From positions 558,001 through 622,000 of the forward strand of contig NZ_KB907208.1 in assembly GCF_000381885.1 (NCBI RefSeq): a stretch of 64,000 nucleotides of DNA, in the 5' to 3' direction. Position 1 is the first letter of the stretch; every line of letters starts with the position of its first letter. This DNA is from Actinomadura atramentaria DSM 43919. GTDB taxonomy: Bacteria; Actinomycetota; Actinomycetes; Streptosporangiales; Streptosporangiaceae. Below are positions 15,923 to 25,034 of the stretch, one piece after another. A program made the translations under genes and the position numbers. Under the pieces are notes generated by a model. It worked only from the letters and a program-made list of their open reading frames with translations, had not been told where the DNA came from and did no database searches.

Positions 15923-16886
15923 CGGCGGACCCGCCGAGGTACGGCATGATCTGGTCCGCGAGCGCCGCGCGGTCCGGCACGTCCGCGTGCCGCAGCAGGT
16001 AGACGGCGTTGAGGAGCTGGTCCGTCGCGAGGCTGCCCGACGCCGACCGGTTCAGGAACCGCTCCACCAGGTCCTCGCTCTCGTCCGCGAGGTCGCCCAG
16101 GTGCTCGCGGACGATCGCCGTCAGCTCTTCCGGCAAGGCGGGCTGCCGCAGCTCCAGCGTCACGCAGCGGCGCAGGAACGCGGGCGGGAACTCGCGCTCC
16201 CCGTTGCTGGTCATCACCACGAACGGGAACGCGCGGCAGCGCACGGCGCGGCCGTCCACGGCGACGCGCGGGCCGTCCGCGCTCAGCACCGACGCCGTGG
16301 AGTCGGCGCGGCGGGCGAGTTCGGCGATCTCGTACTCGCCCTTCTCGAAGATCGTCAGCAGGTCGTTGGGCAGGTCGATGTCGCTCTTGTCGATCTCGTC
16401 GACGAGCAGGACGCGGGGGACCGGGTACGGCAGCAGCGCCGTGCCGAGCGGGCCGAGGCGGAAGTAGCGGCCGATGTCCTCGCCGTCGCCCTCGTCGTCC
16501 TCGGCCTCGCGGGACGCGGCGTACAGGCGGGTCAGCGGGTCGTACTGGTACAGGCCGTCCCGGAGCGTCACGCGGCTGGTGATCGGCCAGTGCAGCACCG
16601 GGCCGAGGTTCAGCTCGTGCGCGACGGCGTACGCGAGCGTGGACTTGCCCGTCCCCGGCGGGCCCGTGACGAGCAGCGGGCGGCGCAGGTACAGCGCGGC
16701 GTTGACCTGCTGGACGGCGTCGTCGGACGGCAGGTACGTCCGCGCGCGGTGCTCGCTGCCCGAGCCGCCCGCGACGCGGTCCAGCACCGGCGAGCCGTCG
16801 AACGTCCGCCAGCGGGGCGGGTCGGGGAGCCGCCGGATGCCGTCGTGCGGTTCACGGCGGCCGGTGTAGAGCAGCCAGTCGTCCAC
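15912..16886 (-). CDS. MoxR-type AAA+ ATPase
   Basis: A 324-residue ATPase. Walker A is GPPGTGKST (about 73-81), Walker B is Leu-Leu-Val-Asp-Glu-Ile-Asp-Lys (about 158-166), sensor 1 is Thr-Ser-Asn (about 224-226), and an Arg-Arg pair (about 239-240) is the likely arginine finger, so it should be active. An acidic insert (about 125-138) separates the first strands. MoxR ATPases usually remodel partners bearing vWA domains. Here the vWA-like partner is the downstream giant protein. GTG 16886 begins one base after the trypsin-gene stop; the end overlaps the next start by 11 bases. Confidence 0.88.
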   Translation of the reverse strand: MDDWLLYTGRREPHDGIRRLPDPPRWRTFDGSPVLDRVAGGSGSEHRARTYLPSDDAVQQVNAALYLRRPLLVTGPPGTGKSTLAYAVAHELNLGPVLHWPITSRVTLRDGLYQYDPLTRLYAASREAEDDEGDGEDIGRYFRLGPLGTALLPYPVPRVLLVDEIDKSDIDLPNDLLTIFEKGEYEIAELARRADSTASVLSADGPRVAVDGRAVRCRAFPFVVMTSNGEREFPPAFLRRCVTLELRQPALPEELTAIVREHLGDLADESEDLVERFLNRSASGSLATDQLLNAVYLLRHADVPDRAALADQIMPYLGGSADDD

Positions 16887-16887
16887 G

Positions 16888-18522
16888 TCACGCCTCCATC
16901 GAGAGCGGGGGGTCGGGCAGGCGGGACGGATCGTCCCACAGCAGCGTCAGCGCGTGCCCGCAGTGCGGGCCGGACGCCGTCAGCGCCTCCTGCCGCAGGG
17001 ACTTGGCCAGCGCGGGCAGCCGGTGCGGGTGCTCGGCCGCGACGCGCGGCACCAGGTCGTCCAGCCGGGAGCGGCCCGCGCACGCGTCGTGCGACGGCTC
17101 GCCGCACGTCGCGCGCGGCCACAGCATCACCGGGACGCCGTTGCGCAGCGCCGCGCGCAGCGTCGGCTTCGCCGGACGGCTCGCGTACACGAGCACGCCG
17201 TAGTCGTCGTCGGCCTCCAGCTCGCTCTCGAACTCGTCGCTGCGCGCCCGGCACGGGACCTCCCGCGGCTCGCTGCTGCCGCGCTCGGTCAGCCGCTGCC
17301 AGCGGCGGAACGCCAGGTCGCGGCGGATCGACCCGGGCCGCAACCGCTCCACGTCCCGCACCGCGACCGGGTACAGCCGCATCCGCCGGTTGTCGGCGCG
17401 GTCGATGTGCCACTCCTCGAACGGTTTGTGCAGCCACTCCTGCGGCACCGCGAACTCGATCATCCACGTGCGCCCGTACAGCGCGCCCGCCGCGCGCCGC
17501 ACCCGCTCCTCCACGGCGGGCCGGACCTGCTCCTTGGTGACCCGGACGGTCTCCGCCGGGCCCTGCTCGCGGCCGTCCGCCCAGGTGTGGACGGTCAGCT
17601 CGTAGTCCCCGTGCGTCATCGGCTCCAGGCGGACGATCAGCGACGCCATCGCCGCGTCCCCGGCCGCGGGCGGCGCGGGCTCGGCCAGGTGCGCGCGCCG
17701 CCACGCCGCCAGCCGCCACTGCGCGGCGTGGTCCAGGTGCCGGGACGCGGCCGCGACGGCGCGGGCGAAGCGGTCCTCGCCGGGCCAGCCCTCGGCGACG
17801 TCGCGGAGCGCCGCCCACACGGTGCGGGGGCGGGCGGGCAGCGGGCGGCCGACGATCGCCGCGAACTCGGCGCGGGCCGCGTCCGGCAGTGGGCGGCCGC
17901 CCAGCAGGCCGCGCAGCTCGCGGCGCGCGGGCGCGTCCAGCCAGCGGAGCGGGAGCAGGTCGTCCAGGTCCTCGACGTACTCGCGCAGCGCCGACACCGG
18001 GAGCATCTTCGCGAGGGTTCCGCCGTCCGCGTCGGTGACCATGCCGTGGACCGCGCCGGTCGCGGCCTCGTACACGGCCGCGCCGCTGTAGCCGCGCTCG
18101 ATGCTGTCGCCGGTCTTGACCGTCCACCATTCGCCGCCGCGCATCGTCCAGTCCGGCGCGGTCGTCACCGAGGCGAAGCGGATCTCGCCGTCGCGGGTCT
18201 TGGGGAAGCCGTAGGTGTGCAGTTCCAGGCGCTCGTCCAGTCCGGCCAGGACGCCGGGGTCGGCGAACGGCGCGGGGTCGATCGGGACGGGCTCGGCCAG
18301 CTCCAGCACCGCGACGTCGCCCGGATCGCCCGCGCGCGCCCACGCGGTGGGGCGGACGACGCGGGCGGGCGCCTTCTCCGGGCCGCCGGGGAAGGACACC
18401 GTCGCCTCGGCCGCGTCCCGGACGACGTGCGCGGCCGTCAGGACCCGCGTCGGCGCGACGAGGAAACCGGACCCGACGCCGCCCGCCGAACCGACCCGGG
18501 CGCGCCACCCCCAGTCACGCAT
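16888..18522 (-). CDS. Cytoplasmic trypsin-like protease fused to a VMAP-C-like domain
   Basis: A 544-residue protein with no signal peptide, so the protease should act inside the cell. The chymotrypsin-fold triad is complete: His32 (Thr-Ala-Ala-His), Asp69 (Asp-Val-Ala-Val-Leu) and Ser146 (Gly-Tyr-Ser-Gly). A short helical linker (about 190-290) leads to a C-terminal domain (about 300-544) with the traits of VMAP-C: Glu-Trp-Leu followed by Phe-Glu-Glu-Trp, an Arg-Asp-Val-Glu-Arg-Leu segment, and near the end Gly-Val-Pro-Val-Met-Leu-Trp-Pro-Arg. In these systems the protease is thought to be the effector released or activated by the partners. ATG 18522 lies eight bases after the Trypco1 stop. 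Confidence 0.85.
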   Translation of the reverse strand: MRDWGWRARVGSAGGVGSGFLVAPTRVLTAAHVVRDAAEATVSFPGGPEKAPARVVRPTAWARAGDPGDVAVLELAEPVPIDPAPFADPGVLAGLDERLELHTYGFPKTRDGEIRFASVTTAPDWTMRGGEWWTVKTGDSIERGYSGAAVYEAATGAVHGMVTDADGGTLAKMLPVSALREYVEDLDDLLPLRWLDAPARRELRGLLGGRPLPDAARAEFAAIVGRPLPARPRTVWAALRDVAEGWPGEDRFARAVAAASRHLDHAAQWRLAAWRRAHLAEPAPPAAGDAAMASLIVRLEPMTHGDYELTVHTWADGREQGPAETVRVTKEQVRPAVEERVRRAAGALYGRTWMIEFAVPQEWLHKPFEEWHIDRADNRRMRLYPVAVRDVERLRPGSIRRDLAFRRWQRLTERGSSEPREVPCRARSDEFESELEADDDYGVLVYASRPAKPTLRAALRNGVPVMLWPRATCGEPSHDACAGRSRLDDLVPRVAAEHPHRLPALAKSLRQEALTASGPHCGHALTLLWDDPSRLPDPPLSMEA

Positions 18523-18530
18523 GCGGCGTC

Positions 18531-18866
18531 CTACTCCTCCTCGTCCGCGCCCTCCGGCGAGCCCCAGGTCAGTTTGACCTTCAGGTGGCCCTCCAGGGAC
18601 GTCTTCGCGATGACCGCCCCGGCGGCGGCGTTCAGCTTCACGCCGAACTCCAGCTCGACGACGTCCGGCGCCTTCGCCAGCCCGGCGAGGGACGCCAGCG
18701 CGGACTCGGCGGCGGCGCGGACGGTGCCGAGCGCGGTCTCCAGGTGCTCGCCCGCGCTGAGGACGAGGTCGCCCGTGCGCGACACCGACTCGAAGCCGGG
18801 CTGGTCGTCGTCCACCTCGACGACGACGGGGCCGCGGTCGGTCTCCCAGCGCACCAGTTCGTTCAC
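18531..18866 (-). CDS. Trypsin-co-occurring domain 1 (Trypco1, CU044_2847 family) protein
   Basis: A 111-residue single-domain protein: beta strands with Gly-Pro-Val-Val-Val-Glu-Val-Asp-Asp, a long Ala-rich helix, then Val-Glu-Leu-Glu-Phe-Gly-Val-Lys-Leu-Asn-Ala and an acidic tail. This is the recognised layout of Trypco1 domains, which nearly always sit beside trypsin-like proteases. It is the first gene of the operon. The GTG at 18866 follows a GGGGG ribosome-binding site; a GTG at 18896 is in frame but less well placed. Confidence 0.8.
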   Translation of the reverse strand: MNELVRWETDRGPVVVEVDDDQPGFESVSRTGDLVLSAGEHLETALGTVRAAAESALASLAGLAKAPDVVELEFGVKLNAAAGAVIAKTSLEGHLKVKLTWGSPEGADEEE

Positions 18867-18953
18867 GTCGCACCCCCGAAGTCCAGTGTGCGACACAACC
18901 TAGCGAGATCACCCGGTTCGGCACGGGGAGATCAGCCGCGTGGCCGCCTGCGG

Positions 18954-20792
18954 TCAGGGGACGGCGACGGTCACGCCCACGGGCCGGTGGTCGGAGTACC
19001 CGACGGCGGGGCTCACGATCGCGGACGTCGTCAGGCCGGGCGTGACGAGCACCTGGTCGATGGGGTCGTCCGGGCGCGGCAGCGCGGGGAACGTGGGCAG
19101 CGGACGGGCGGGCGCGAGGCCGTCCACCAGGCCCGCGCCGACGAGCACGCGCCACGCCGCGTCGCCGGGGCGCAGGTTGAGGTCGCCGGTCAGGATCACC
19201 GGGCGGCCGTCCGCGGCGGCCTCCCTGGCGAGCCGCGCGAGCTGGCGCGCCTGGCCGAGGTCGCGCCAGTCCTCGGGCGGCTGCGTGTGCGTCGCGATGA
19301 CCGTCAGCGGGCGGCCGTGCCACGTCAGGTCGACGCGGAGCGCCTGCGCGCCGGTCGGGCCGCCCTTCACCAGCGGCTCGTTGCGGACGGCCGTGACGGG
19401 CAGGTCGGTGAGGACCGCGTCGCCCCACACCTCGTCGCCCGCCGGGGCCCAGATCGCGCGCAGGCCCAGCTCGTGTTCGAGCAGCCGAAGGTTGTCGCGC
19501 GCGCCGTTGAGCAGCCACGCGCGGTCGACCTCGCTGAGCGCGACCAGGTGCGGGCGCATCGAGCGGAGCACGGCGGCCTGGCGGCGGACGGTCATCGTGC
19601 CGTCGAGGCCGTAGCCCATGCGGACGTTGTACTCGGCGAGGCGCAGCCCGCCGTCCGCGGGCGTCCAGCGGTGTTCGACGCGCCAGAGCGGGGCGGCCGC
19701 GACGACCGCCGCGGCCACCGCGACGGCGGCCGGGACGCGCCAGCCGAAACCCCGCTCCGCCGTGCTCGCCCGCCGCGCCCCGGCGGCGACGATGACCGCC
19801 GCCGCGACCGGCACCCAGCGGTTCTCGACGCCCAGGTCGTACGCCGAGTAGTACGCGAAGACCAGCAGGACGAACAGCAGCGCGCCGCCCGCCGCCGCCG
19901 TCCCGCGCCGTCCGGGCCGCGTCTTCCTCGGCCGCGCCGCCGCCCAGCCCAGGCAGGCCGCCAGCGCGACCTGCCCGACGAGCTGCGCGGGGACCGCCCA
20001 CCACGCGGCGACGCCGTGGACGCCGTCCACCGTCGTCCGGCCGAAGGCGAACACGGCCGCCGCCGCGACGAGCGCGACCGCCGGGACGGCCGGGTGCCGC
20101 GTCCAGAACCTCGGCCGCGCCGCGACCGCCACCGACGCCACGGCCACGCCCGCGACGACCGCCGCGGACCACTCCGGCCAGCCGTCGCTCGCCTGCGCGT
20201 GCGCGGCGTTGCCCGTCGCGATGCCCCAGAGCAGCAGCGCGGGGCCGACGAGGAGCCAGCCGCCGCCGGTCTCCTCGTCCCGCTCGGCCGGAGTGCGGAC
20301 GAGCGTCGCCGCGAAGACCGCGACCTCGACCAGCAGCAGCGCCCACGCCGTCACGCCGTCGCGCCATACGAGGTCGACGCCGTCCAGCGCCGCGTGGACC
20401 GTCGTCGCGAGCGCGAGGCCGCCGACGAATCCCGTCATCGCGGCGGACGAGTCGCGCGCCGCCATCGCCGTCGCCGCCAGCCAGACGAGCCCGGCGAACA
20501 GGCCGACGCTGGCCGCGTAGAGCTGCGGGTCGCCGCCGTCCGTCCCCTGGAGGACCAGCCGCGCGACGACCAGCGCCGCGCCCGCCGCCACCCGGACCCG
20601 CCCCGCGCCGAGGAACCGCGCGGCCGGGACGGTGAGGAACGCCCCGACGAACCACGCCAGCGCGTACGCGCCCATGACCTCGGCGGGCGTCTCCCCGGCG
20701 CTCCCGACGAGCGTGATCAGCGACGGGAGGAAGACGAACAGCACGTCGACGAGCACGACCACGCCGAACAGGACGTCGAGACGGATGCGCAT
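18954..20792 (-). CDS. Membrane protein with endonuclease/exonuclease/phosphatase domain
   Basis: A 612-residue protein. The first ~360 residues form about ten hydrophobic helices. The last ~240 residues are an EEP (DNase I-like) domain that should face the outside or the cytoplasm depending on helix count. Catalytic landmarks are present: Tyr-Asn-Val-Arg-Met, Leu-Ser-Glu-Val-Asp, Gly-Asp-Leu-Asn-Leu-Arg-Pro-Gly-Asp, Asp-Gln-Val-Leu, and Ser-Asp-His-Arg-Pro. Substrates in this superfamily range from nucleic acids to phospho-lipids, so the reaction is open. AAGGAG is eight bases before the ATG at 20792. It is divergent from the DUF574 methyltransferase. Confidence 0.78.
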   Translation of the reverse strand: MRIRLDVLFGVVVLVDVLFVFLPSLITLVGSAGETPAEVMGAYALAWFVGAFLTVPAARFLGAGRVRVAAGAALVVARLVLQGTDGGDPQLYAASVGLFAGLVWLAATAMAARDSSAAMTGFVGGLALATTVHAALDGVDLVWRDGVTAWALLLVEVAVFAATLVRTPAERDEETGGGWLLVGPALLLWGIATGNAAHAQASDGWPEWSAAVVAGVAVASVAVAARPRFWTRHPAVPAVALVAAAAVFAFGRTTVDGVHGVAAWWAVPAQLVGQVALAACLGWAAARPRKTRPGRRGTAAAGGALLFVLLVFAYYSAYDLGVENRWVPVAAAVIVAAGARRASTAERGFGWRVPAAVAVAAAVVAAAPLWRVEHRWTPADGGLRLAEYNVRMGYGLDGTMTVRRQAAVLRSMRPHLVALSEVDRAWLLNGARDNLRLLEHELGLRAIWAPAGDEVWGDAVLTDLPVTAVRNEPLVKGGPTGAQALRVDLTWHGRPLTVIATHTQPPEDWRDLGQARQLARLAREAAADGRPVILTGDLNLRPGDAAWRVLVGAGLVDGLAPARPLPTFPALPRPDDPIDQVLVTPGLTTSAIVSPAVGYSDHRPVGVTVAVP

Positions 20793-20946
20793 CCGGGGCT
20801 CCTTCGCCGAAGAATGTGAAGGATTCTCACCTATGTTGCATCGGTCACACAAGCCCCTGTTCACGACGTTCGTCGCATGACGCCCACGGACCGTGACGGC
20901 GGGCCTAAGATCGCCGGACAGGAGTCCCGAGGCAGGGAGAGCGCCG

Positions 20947-21759
20947 ATGACCGCGGACGAGCGCCACCCGGAGTGGATCGTCGACCCCCACACCCCGAAC
21001 ATCGCCCGGATGTACGACTACTACCTCGGCGGCAAGGACCACTTCGCCGCCGACCGGGCCGCCGCCGAACGCGTCCTCCAGGCCATCCCGTACGCCCCCG
21101 AGTTCGCCCGCTCCAACCGCCGCTTCCTGTCCCGCGCGGTCACCCACCTCGCCGCGCTCGGCATCCGCCAGTTCGTCGACATCGGCTCCGGCCTGCCCAG
21201 CCAGGAGAACACCCACGAGGTCGCGCAGCGCGCCGCCCCCGACGCCCGCGTCGTCTACGTCGACCGCGACCCCGTCGTCCTCGCCCACGCCCGCGCGCTC
21301 CTCGCCCGCGACGACAACACCACCGTCATCCAGGCCGACCTCCGCGAACCGGACCGCATCCTCGGCCACCCGGAACTGACCGCCCAGATCGACTTCTCGC
21401 GCCCCGTCGCGATCCTTCTCCTGGCGATCCTGCACTTCCTCCCCGACGACGAGAACCCGGCCGCCGTCGTCGAAACCCTCCGCTCCCACCTGGCCCCGGG
21501 CAGCTTCCTGGTCCTCTCCCACGTCCACGCGGGCGAGGTCCCCGACGACCTCCAACGCGAAGTACGCGGCGCCTACGGAAAAACGGCGGCGGGCGACATC
21601 ATCCCCAGAACCCCCGCCGAAATCGGAGCCTTCTTCACCAGGACCAAACTCCACCAGCCCGGCCTGGTCCCGGTCGAATCCTGGAACCCCGAAGCGGCCC
21701 CCTACGTCCCGAGACTGACGAAGGCGGGCCTGTTGGGCGCCATCGGAGAGGTCGTCTGA
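20947..21759 (+). CDS. SAM-dependent methyltransferase, DUF574/Methyltransf_19 family
   Basis: A 270-residue protein with the family signature near the N-terminus (Arg-Met-Tyr-Asp-Tyr-Tyr-Leu-Gly-Gly-Lys-Asp) and a SAM site Asp-Ile-Gly-Ser-Gly-Leu-Pro followed by Val-Tyr-Val-Asp-Arg-Asp. The family is highly expanded in actinomycetes and mostly has no known substrate. The ATG at 20947 has AGGGAGA upstream. It ends ten bases from the convergent kinase gene. Confidence 0.87.
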   Translation: MTADERHPEWIVDPHTPNIARMYDYYLGGKDHFAADRAAAERVLQAIPYAPEFARSNRRFLSRAVTHLAALGIRQFVDIGSGLPSQENTHEVAQRAAPDARVVYVDRDPVVLAHARALLARDDNTTVIQADLREPDRILGHPELTAQIDFSRPVAILLLAILHFLPDDENPAAVVETLRSHLAPGSFLVLSHVHAGEVPDDLQREVRGAYGKTAAGDIIPRTPAEIGAFFTRTKLHQPGLVPVESWNPEAAPYVPRLTKAGLLGAIGEVV

Positions 21760-21769
21760 ACCGCTTTCC

Positions 21770-23476
21770 TCAGCCGATGATCTGCAACTCGGGCAGACTC
21801 CCTTTGGCGTACGCCCCGGCGGCCTTGGGGTCAACGGCCACGCCGTACCGGCTCGTTTTGGTGAAGCGAACCGGATTGCAGTACGCGAGAAGGTATCGCC
21901 CTTCGCTCAGAACTCCGTCGCGTGGAATCCTGAAAGTGTACTCATCTACACCGGAGAAGATTTGGGCGCACTGTGCCGGTACGTACGGCTCCTTCTCGTT
22001 TATCGTCTTGCTGTGTGCGTCGATGTCGATCCCGGATTCGGGCGGAATTGAATTCCCATGCTCCGGTGCGCGAAAGAGCCCTAGCTTAATCCGATCGGGC
22101 GGAAGGTCTTCTGGTGAAATGCCGACGCGTAGACTGTAGGTCCCGATCCCGTCCGTGCGAGATGATTTTGCGCCGAAGCACTGCCGTGTCCCGTCGCTGA
22201 GATATTTTGAGCCGAATGGAAGCTTTTGGGTGTAGCTGTCGGTCACCTTGACGAGCGTGCCCTTCTTGGCGCGGGCCGGTTGTACGGTGAGGCTGTGGCG
22301 GAGGAGAGGCGTTTCCGAAGCAGGCATGTAAGGCTGAGCGAACAGCACTGACGGCCGGGCGAAGCCCATTTCGACCGTGCCGGTCGACTGCCCTCCCACA
22401 TCGGGTCGGGGGACTGCCACGAAGACCCCCACGGCCACGGCCGCCCCGGCCCCGGCACCCAACGCCGCCGCCCCTTTCGTCCCGCCGATCTTGGCGAGGA
22501 CGCCCTTGCCTCCTGCGCCGGCTGAGTGCCCCGCGGCCACCGCGGCATGCCCCCCGACACCGCTCGCCCCGGCCCCTGCCCCGGCCGATCCCAGCAGCGC
22601 GCCACTCGCCGCGACGACGGGCACTGCGAGCCCGAGCGCCGCGATGACCGACCCGAGCGCGACGAGCCCCCGCCGCTCCCAATCCGGCCCAAATGCCTCA
22701 ACGGCGAGCGCCTCGATTCGTCCCGCGAACTCCGCCGCGTCGTCCAGCCGCTCGGCCGGGTTCTTCGCCATCCCCCATGCGACGACGGGCGCGAGCCGTT
22801 CAGGCACTCGCGCGGTAGGCACCCACGCCTGAAGGTGTAGATCCCGCAACTCATCGAGAGTCGCCGCCTGATAAGGCTTGGCACCGCTCACACATTCGAC
22901 GAACACGCAGGTCGCCGCGTAGACATCTGTCGCAGTGGACGCCGGACCGCCCATCCACTGTTCCGGCGCCATGTAAGCGGGAGTGCCTCCCGTCCCGGCC
23001 TGCCCCGCGAGCACCGCGATCCCGAAATCAATGAGCTTGCTGCACCCATCCGGCCGGACGATGACGTTCCCGGGCTTGTAGTCCCGATGAACGACCCCCA
23101 CGTCATGCGCAGCGGCGAGCCCGAGCAGCGACCCTTTCAGAACGGCCAGCGCGGCTTCGGGCGTGAACGGCTCAATCCGCTCGTCGAGCACCCGGCGCAA
23201 CGGAGTCCCCGGCACGGCTTCCATCACGATCGCCGCCATGCGATCGACCTCGTGGTACGAGATCAGCTTGGCGACGTACGGGCTGACGACACGGTGGAGC
23301 GACTGCGCCTCGGCCCGAAACACCGCGCGCGAATGGGCGTCGGTCAGCAGCCGCTCATCGAGGTACTTGATCGCGACGACGGTTTGGGACTCTCGGGCCC
23401 GCGCTAAGACCACGCGTCCTTGCGAACCCGCGCCGAGCGTCGTGATCTCGTCGTAGCCGACGACGCGGTCCATCAT
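21770..23476 (-). CDS. Transmembrane Ser/Thr protein kinase
   Basis: A 568-residue Hanks-type kinase. The kinase domain (about 7-265) has the Gly-rich loop (Gly-Ala-Gly-Ser-Gln-Gly), the Val-Ala-Ile-Lys lysine, catalytic His-Arg-Asp-Tyr-Lys-Pro-Gly-Asn, Asp-Phe-Gly, and Ala-Pro-Glu, so it should be active. A Gly/Ala-rich hydrophobic region (about 275-350) contains one or more membrane spans. The extracellular domain (about 360-568) has a few Cys residues and no PASTA repeats, so the ligand is unknown. It is the last gene of an operon; ATGA overlap with the lipoprotein gene sets the start at 23476. Confidence 0.88.
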   Translation of the reverse strand: MMDRVVGYDEITTLGAGSQGRVVLARARESQTVVAIKYLDERLLTDAHSRAVFRAEAQSLHRVVSPYVAKLISYHEVDRMAAIVMEAVPGTPLRRVLDERIEPFTPEAALAVLKGSLLGLAAAHDVGVVHRDYKPGNVIVRPDGCSKLIDFGIAVLAGQAGTGGTPAYMAPEQWMGGPASTATDVYAATCVFVECVSGAKPYQAATLDELRDLHLQAWVPTARVPERLAPVVAWGMAKNPAERLDDAAEFAGRIEALAVEAFGPDWERRGLVALGSVIAALGLAVPVVAASGALLGSAGAGAGASGVGGHAAVAAGHSAGAGGKGVLAKIGGTKGAAALGAGAGAAVAVGVFVAVPRPDVGGQSTGTVEMGFARPSVLFAQPYMPASETPLLRHSLTVQPARAKKGTLVKVTDSYTQKLPFGSKYLSDGTRQCFGAKSSRTDGIGTYSLRVGISPEDLPPDRIKLGLFRAPEHGNSIPPESGIDIDAHSKTINEKEPYVPAQCAQIFSGVDEYTFRIPRDGVLSEGRYLLAYCNPVRFTKTSRYGVAVDPKAAGAYAKGSLPELQIIG

Positions 23477-24231
23477 CCCAGCTTGTCGAGTTGCTCGGTG
23501 AAGATACGTTCCGCCCGGTCCTCGATCGGTTTCGAGGTACCGTCGGGTTCAGTGCGCCCCATGTAGATGGTGGAGATCAGCAGGTTGCCCTGGGTCGCAT
23601 AGTCGTAAATGGCGTGCAGCCAGTTGTACTCGCCCGCAGACCGGTCGTACTTCTGTAGTTCCACCGCATGGAACCGCAGCCACGGCGCGGTGATCGGTTC
23701 TGTCAGCTTCCACGTGTCATCGTGTGGAAGCCGGAGGTCGTTCTTGCTCACACGCTTGCCGTCGATGTGCTTCTTGCCTGGGCACCACTCCGCATTCTTC
23801 TTCAAGTCGTTGTAGGCGCGGGACGCGCTGGCCGTGTCCTTGAACGTGGCGATGAACTGGGCGTATCGAACTTCGGTGCCCTTCGGTCCCGAATTTGCGT
23901 ACTCCCTTACCGTGGCGTCGAATGTGCCCGTCGGCTGCTTGCTCGAAAGCGAGCACAACGGAACCTGTCCGTTGCGGTAGAAATCGGGAACCGAGTTCGT
24001 GGGACGAACCTTGGAGCCGATCTCTTTTGGGCCGACCAGACGCTTCTCGACCTGGTCCAGGTTCATCTTGTACGGGGGCGTCGCACTCGTTCTCGCTGCG
24101 GTTGGCGACTGCGTCCTCGTCCCGGCGGGCTCAGGACCGCCGCCGCAGCCGCCGAGGACCAGTGCCGCGGCCGATACGGCCGCGAGGCCGCGTAGGCGGC
24201 GATGTTCGACTGCCGAGCGTTCACCCATCAT
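23473..24231 (-). CDS. Lipoprotein of the kinase operon
   Basis: A 252-residue lipoprotein with signal sequence and lipobox Val-Leu-Gly-Gly-Cys, then a Thr/Ser/Pro linker and a globular domain with several Cys, Trp and Tyr. The domain resembles PknH-type extracellular sensor domains in general layout, but I cannot assign a family. It is coupled on both sides by 4-base overlaps to a secreted protein and to the Ser/Thr kinase, which suggests it presents a signal to, or is controlled by, that kinase. Confidence 0.7.
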   Translation of the reverse strand: MMGERSAVEHRRLRGLAAVSAAALVLGGCGGGPEPAGTRTQSPTAARTSATPPYKMNLDQVEKRLVGPKEIGSKVRPTNSVPDFYRNGQVPLCSLSSKQPTGTFDATVREYANSGPKGTEVRYAQFIATFKDTASASRAYNDLKKNAEWCPGKKHIDGKRVSKNDLRLPHDDTWKLTEPITAPWLRFHAVELQKYDRSAGEYNWLHAIYDYATQGNLLISTIYMGRTEPDGTSKPIEDRAERIFTEQLDKLG

Positions 24232-25034
24232 TTGTTGCCGCTCTGGATCTCGTCGACCTTGAGGCGGTAAGGAAGGGACGTCATCACCTGATCGTCCAGC
24301 GAACCTCCGGCTATTTCGCATCCCTTGCCGCGGCAGGTCCACCCGACCGACCAGGTGATTGTGGCGGTGATCTCGTACACCCCACCGGGAGCCCGCGCGG
24401 AAGAGCGCTGGTAAGTGTACGAGCAGCTCTTTCCATCGGGAGTGCCGGCATTGGCGCATTTGATCTGGCCCTCGCCGAGGTCCCATGTCACGGAGACCGG
24501 TGTCGCGACCGCCTGGATTCGTCGGTTATTGGCCCGAATCACTCTCGTCGAGACGGTTCGGTAGCCGTCAACCCACAAGGCTGTCGGCGTCGCGACGAAC
24601 GTGCGGTCCGCCGGTGCGGTGTAAACGGTTGGAACGGGGAACTCTGTTTCCACGCGAAGCCGTTGCGCAAAGTCGATTGCAGGAACCTTCGTGGTGACCT
24701 GTTGACCCGGGTCCGTGTGCAGGTTCCAGTCGCCGCCGTCGATCGGAATCTTGAAGGGGCCACCTCCGCCGCCGCCTCCGCCGCGACTGCCGTGGCCACC
24801 GGTGTGGCGCGATCCCTCGTCGCTGCAGTGAAGGCGTCCGTCGACGAGAACGCATCCATCGGCGAACGCGGGCGCGCTGAGCGAGGACGCCGTAGCGACG
24901 ATGCCGGTGCAGACGGCGATGACGCCGGTGCCGCGCCGGACGGCCCTACCGCGCGACCTCTTCCCGCCACCCCGCTGCGGCGGGATCGGGTCGCTTGAAT
25001 CGAACGCGCGCTGAACACGCCCGGTGGTTAGCAT
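24228..25034 (-). CDS. Secreted protein of the kinase operon
   Basis: A 268-residue exported protein. An Arg-rich N-terminus and a hydrophobic segment ending Ala-Phe-Ala-Asp form a signal peptide. A short Cys-containing part and a Gly-rich linker (eight consecutive Gly) precede a beta-rich domain with Cys-Ala-Asn-Ala-Gly-Thr, Cys-Ser-Tyr-Thr-Tyr and Trp-Thr-Cys-Arg-Gly-Lys-Gly-Cys, likely disulfide-bonded. The ATG at 25034 overlaps the upstream stop by seven bases and the end overlaps the next gene (ATGA). No family recognised. Confidence 0.68.
   Translation of the reverse strand: MLTTGRVQRAFDSSDPIPPQRGGGKRSRGRAVRRGTGVIAVCTGIVATASSLSAPAFADGCVLVDGRLHCSDEGSRHTGGHGSRGGGGGGGGPFKIPIDGGDWNLHTDPGQQVTTKVPAIDFAQRLRVETEFPVPTVYTAPADRTFVATPTALWVDGYRTVSTRVIRANNRRIQAVATPVSVTWDLGEGQIKCANAGTPDGKSCSYTYQRSSARAPGGVYEITATITWSVGWTCRGKGCEIAGGSLDDQVMTSLPYRLKVDEIQSGNK

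Noticed and set aside
13893..17540. 1215-codon plus-strand open frame
   Set aside because: Antisense to the SAV_2336, MoxR and trypsin genes, all of which have clear motifs and coupling; the plus frame is low-complexity Arg/Ser/Ala.
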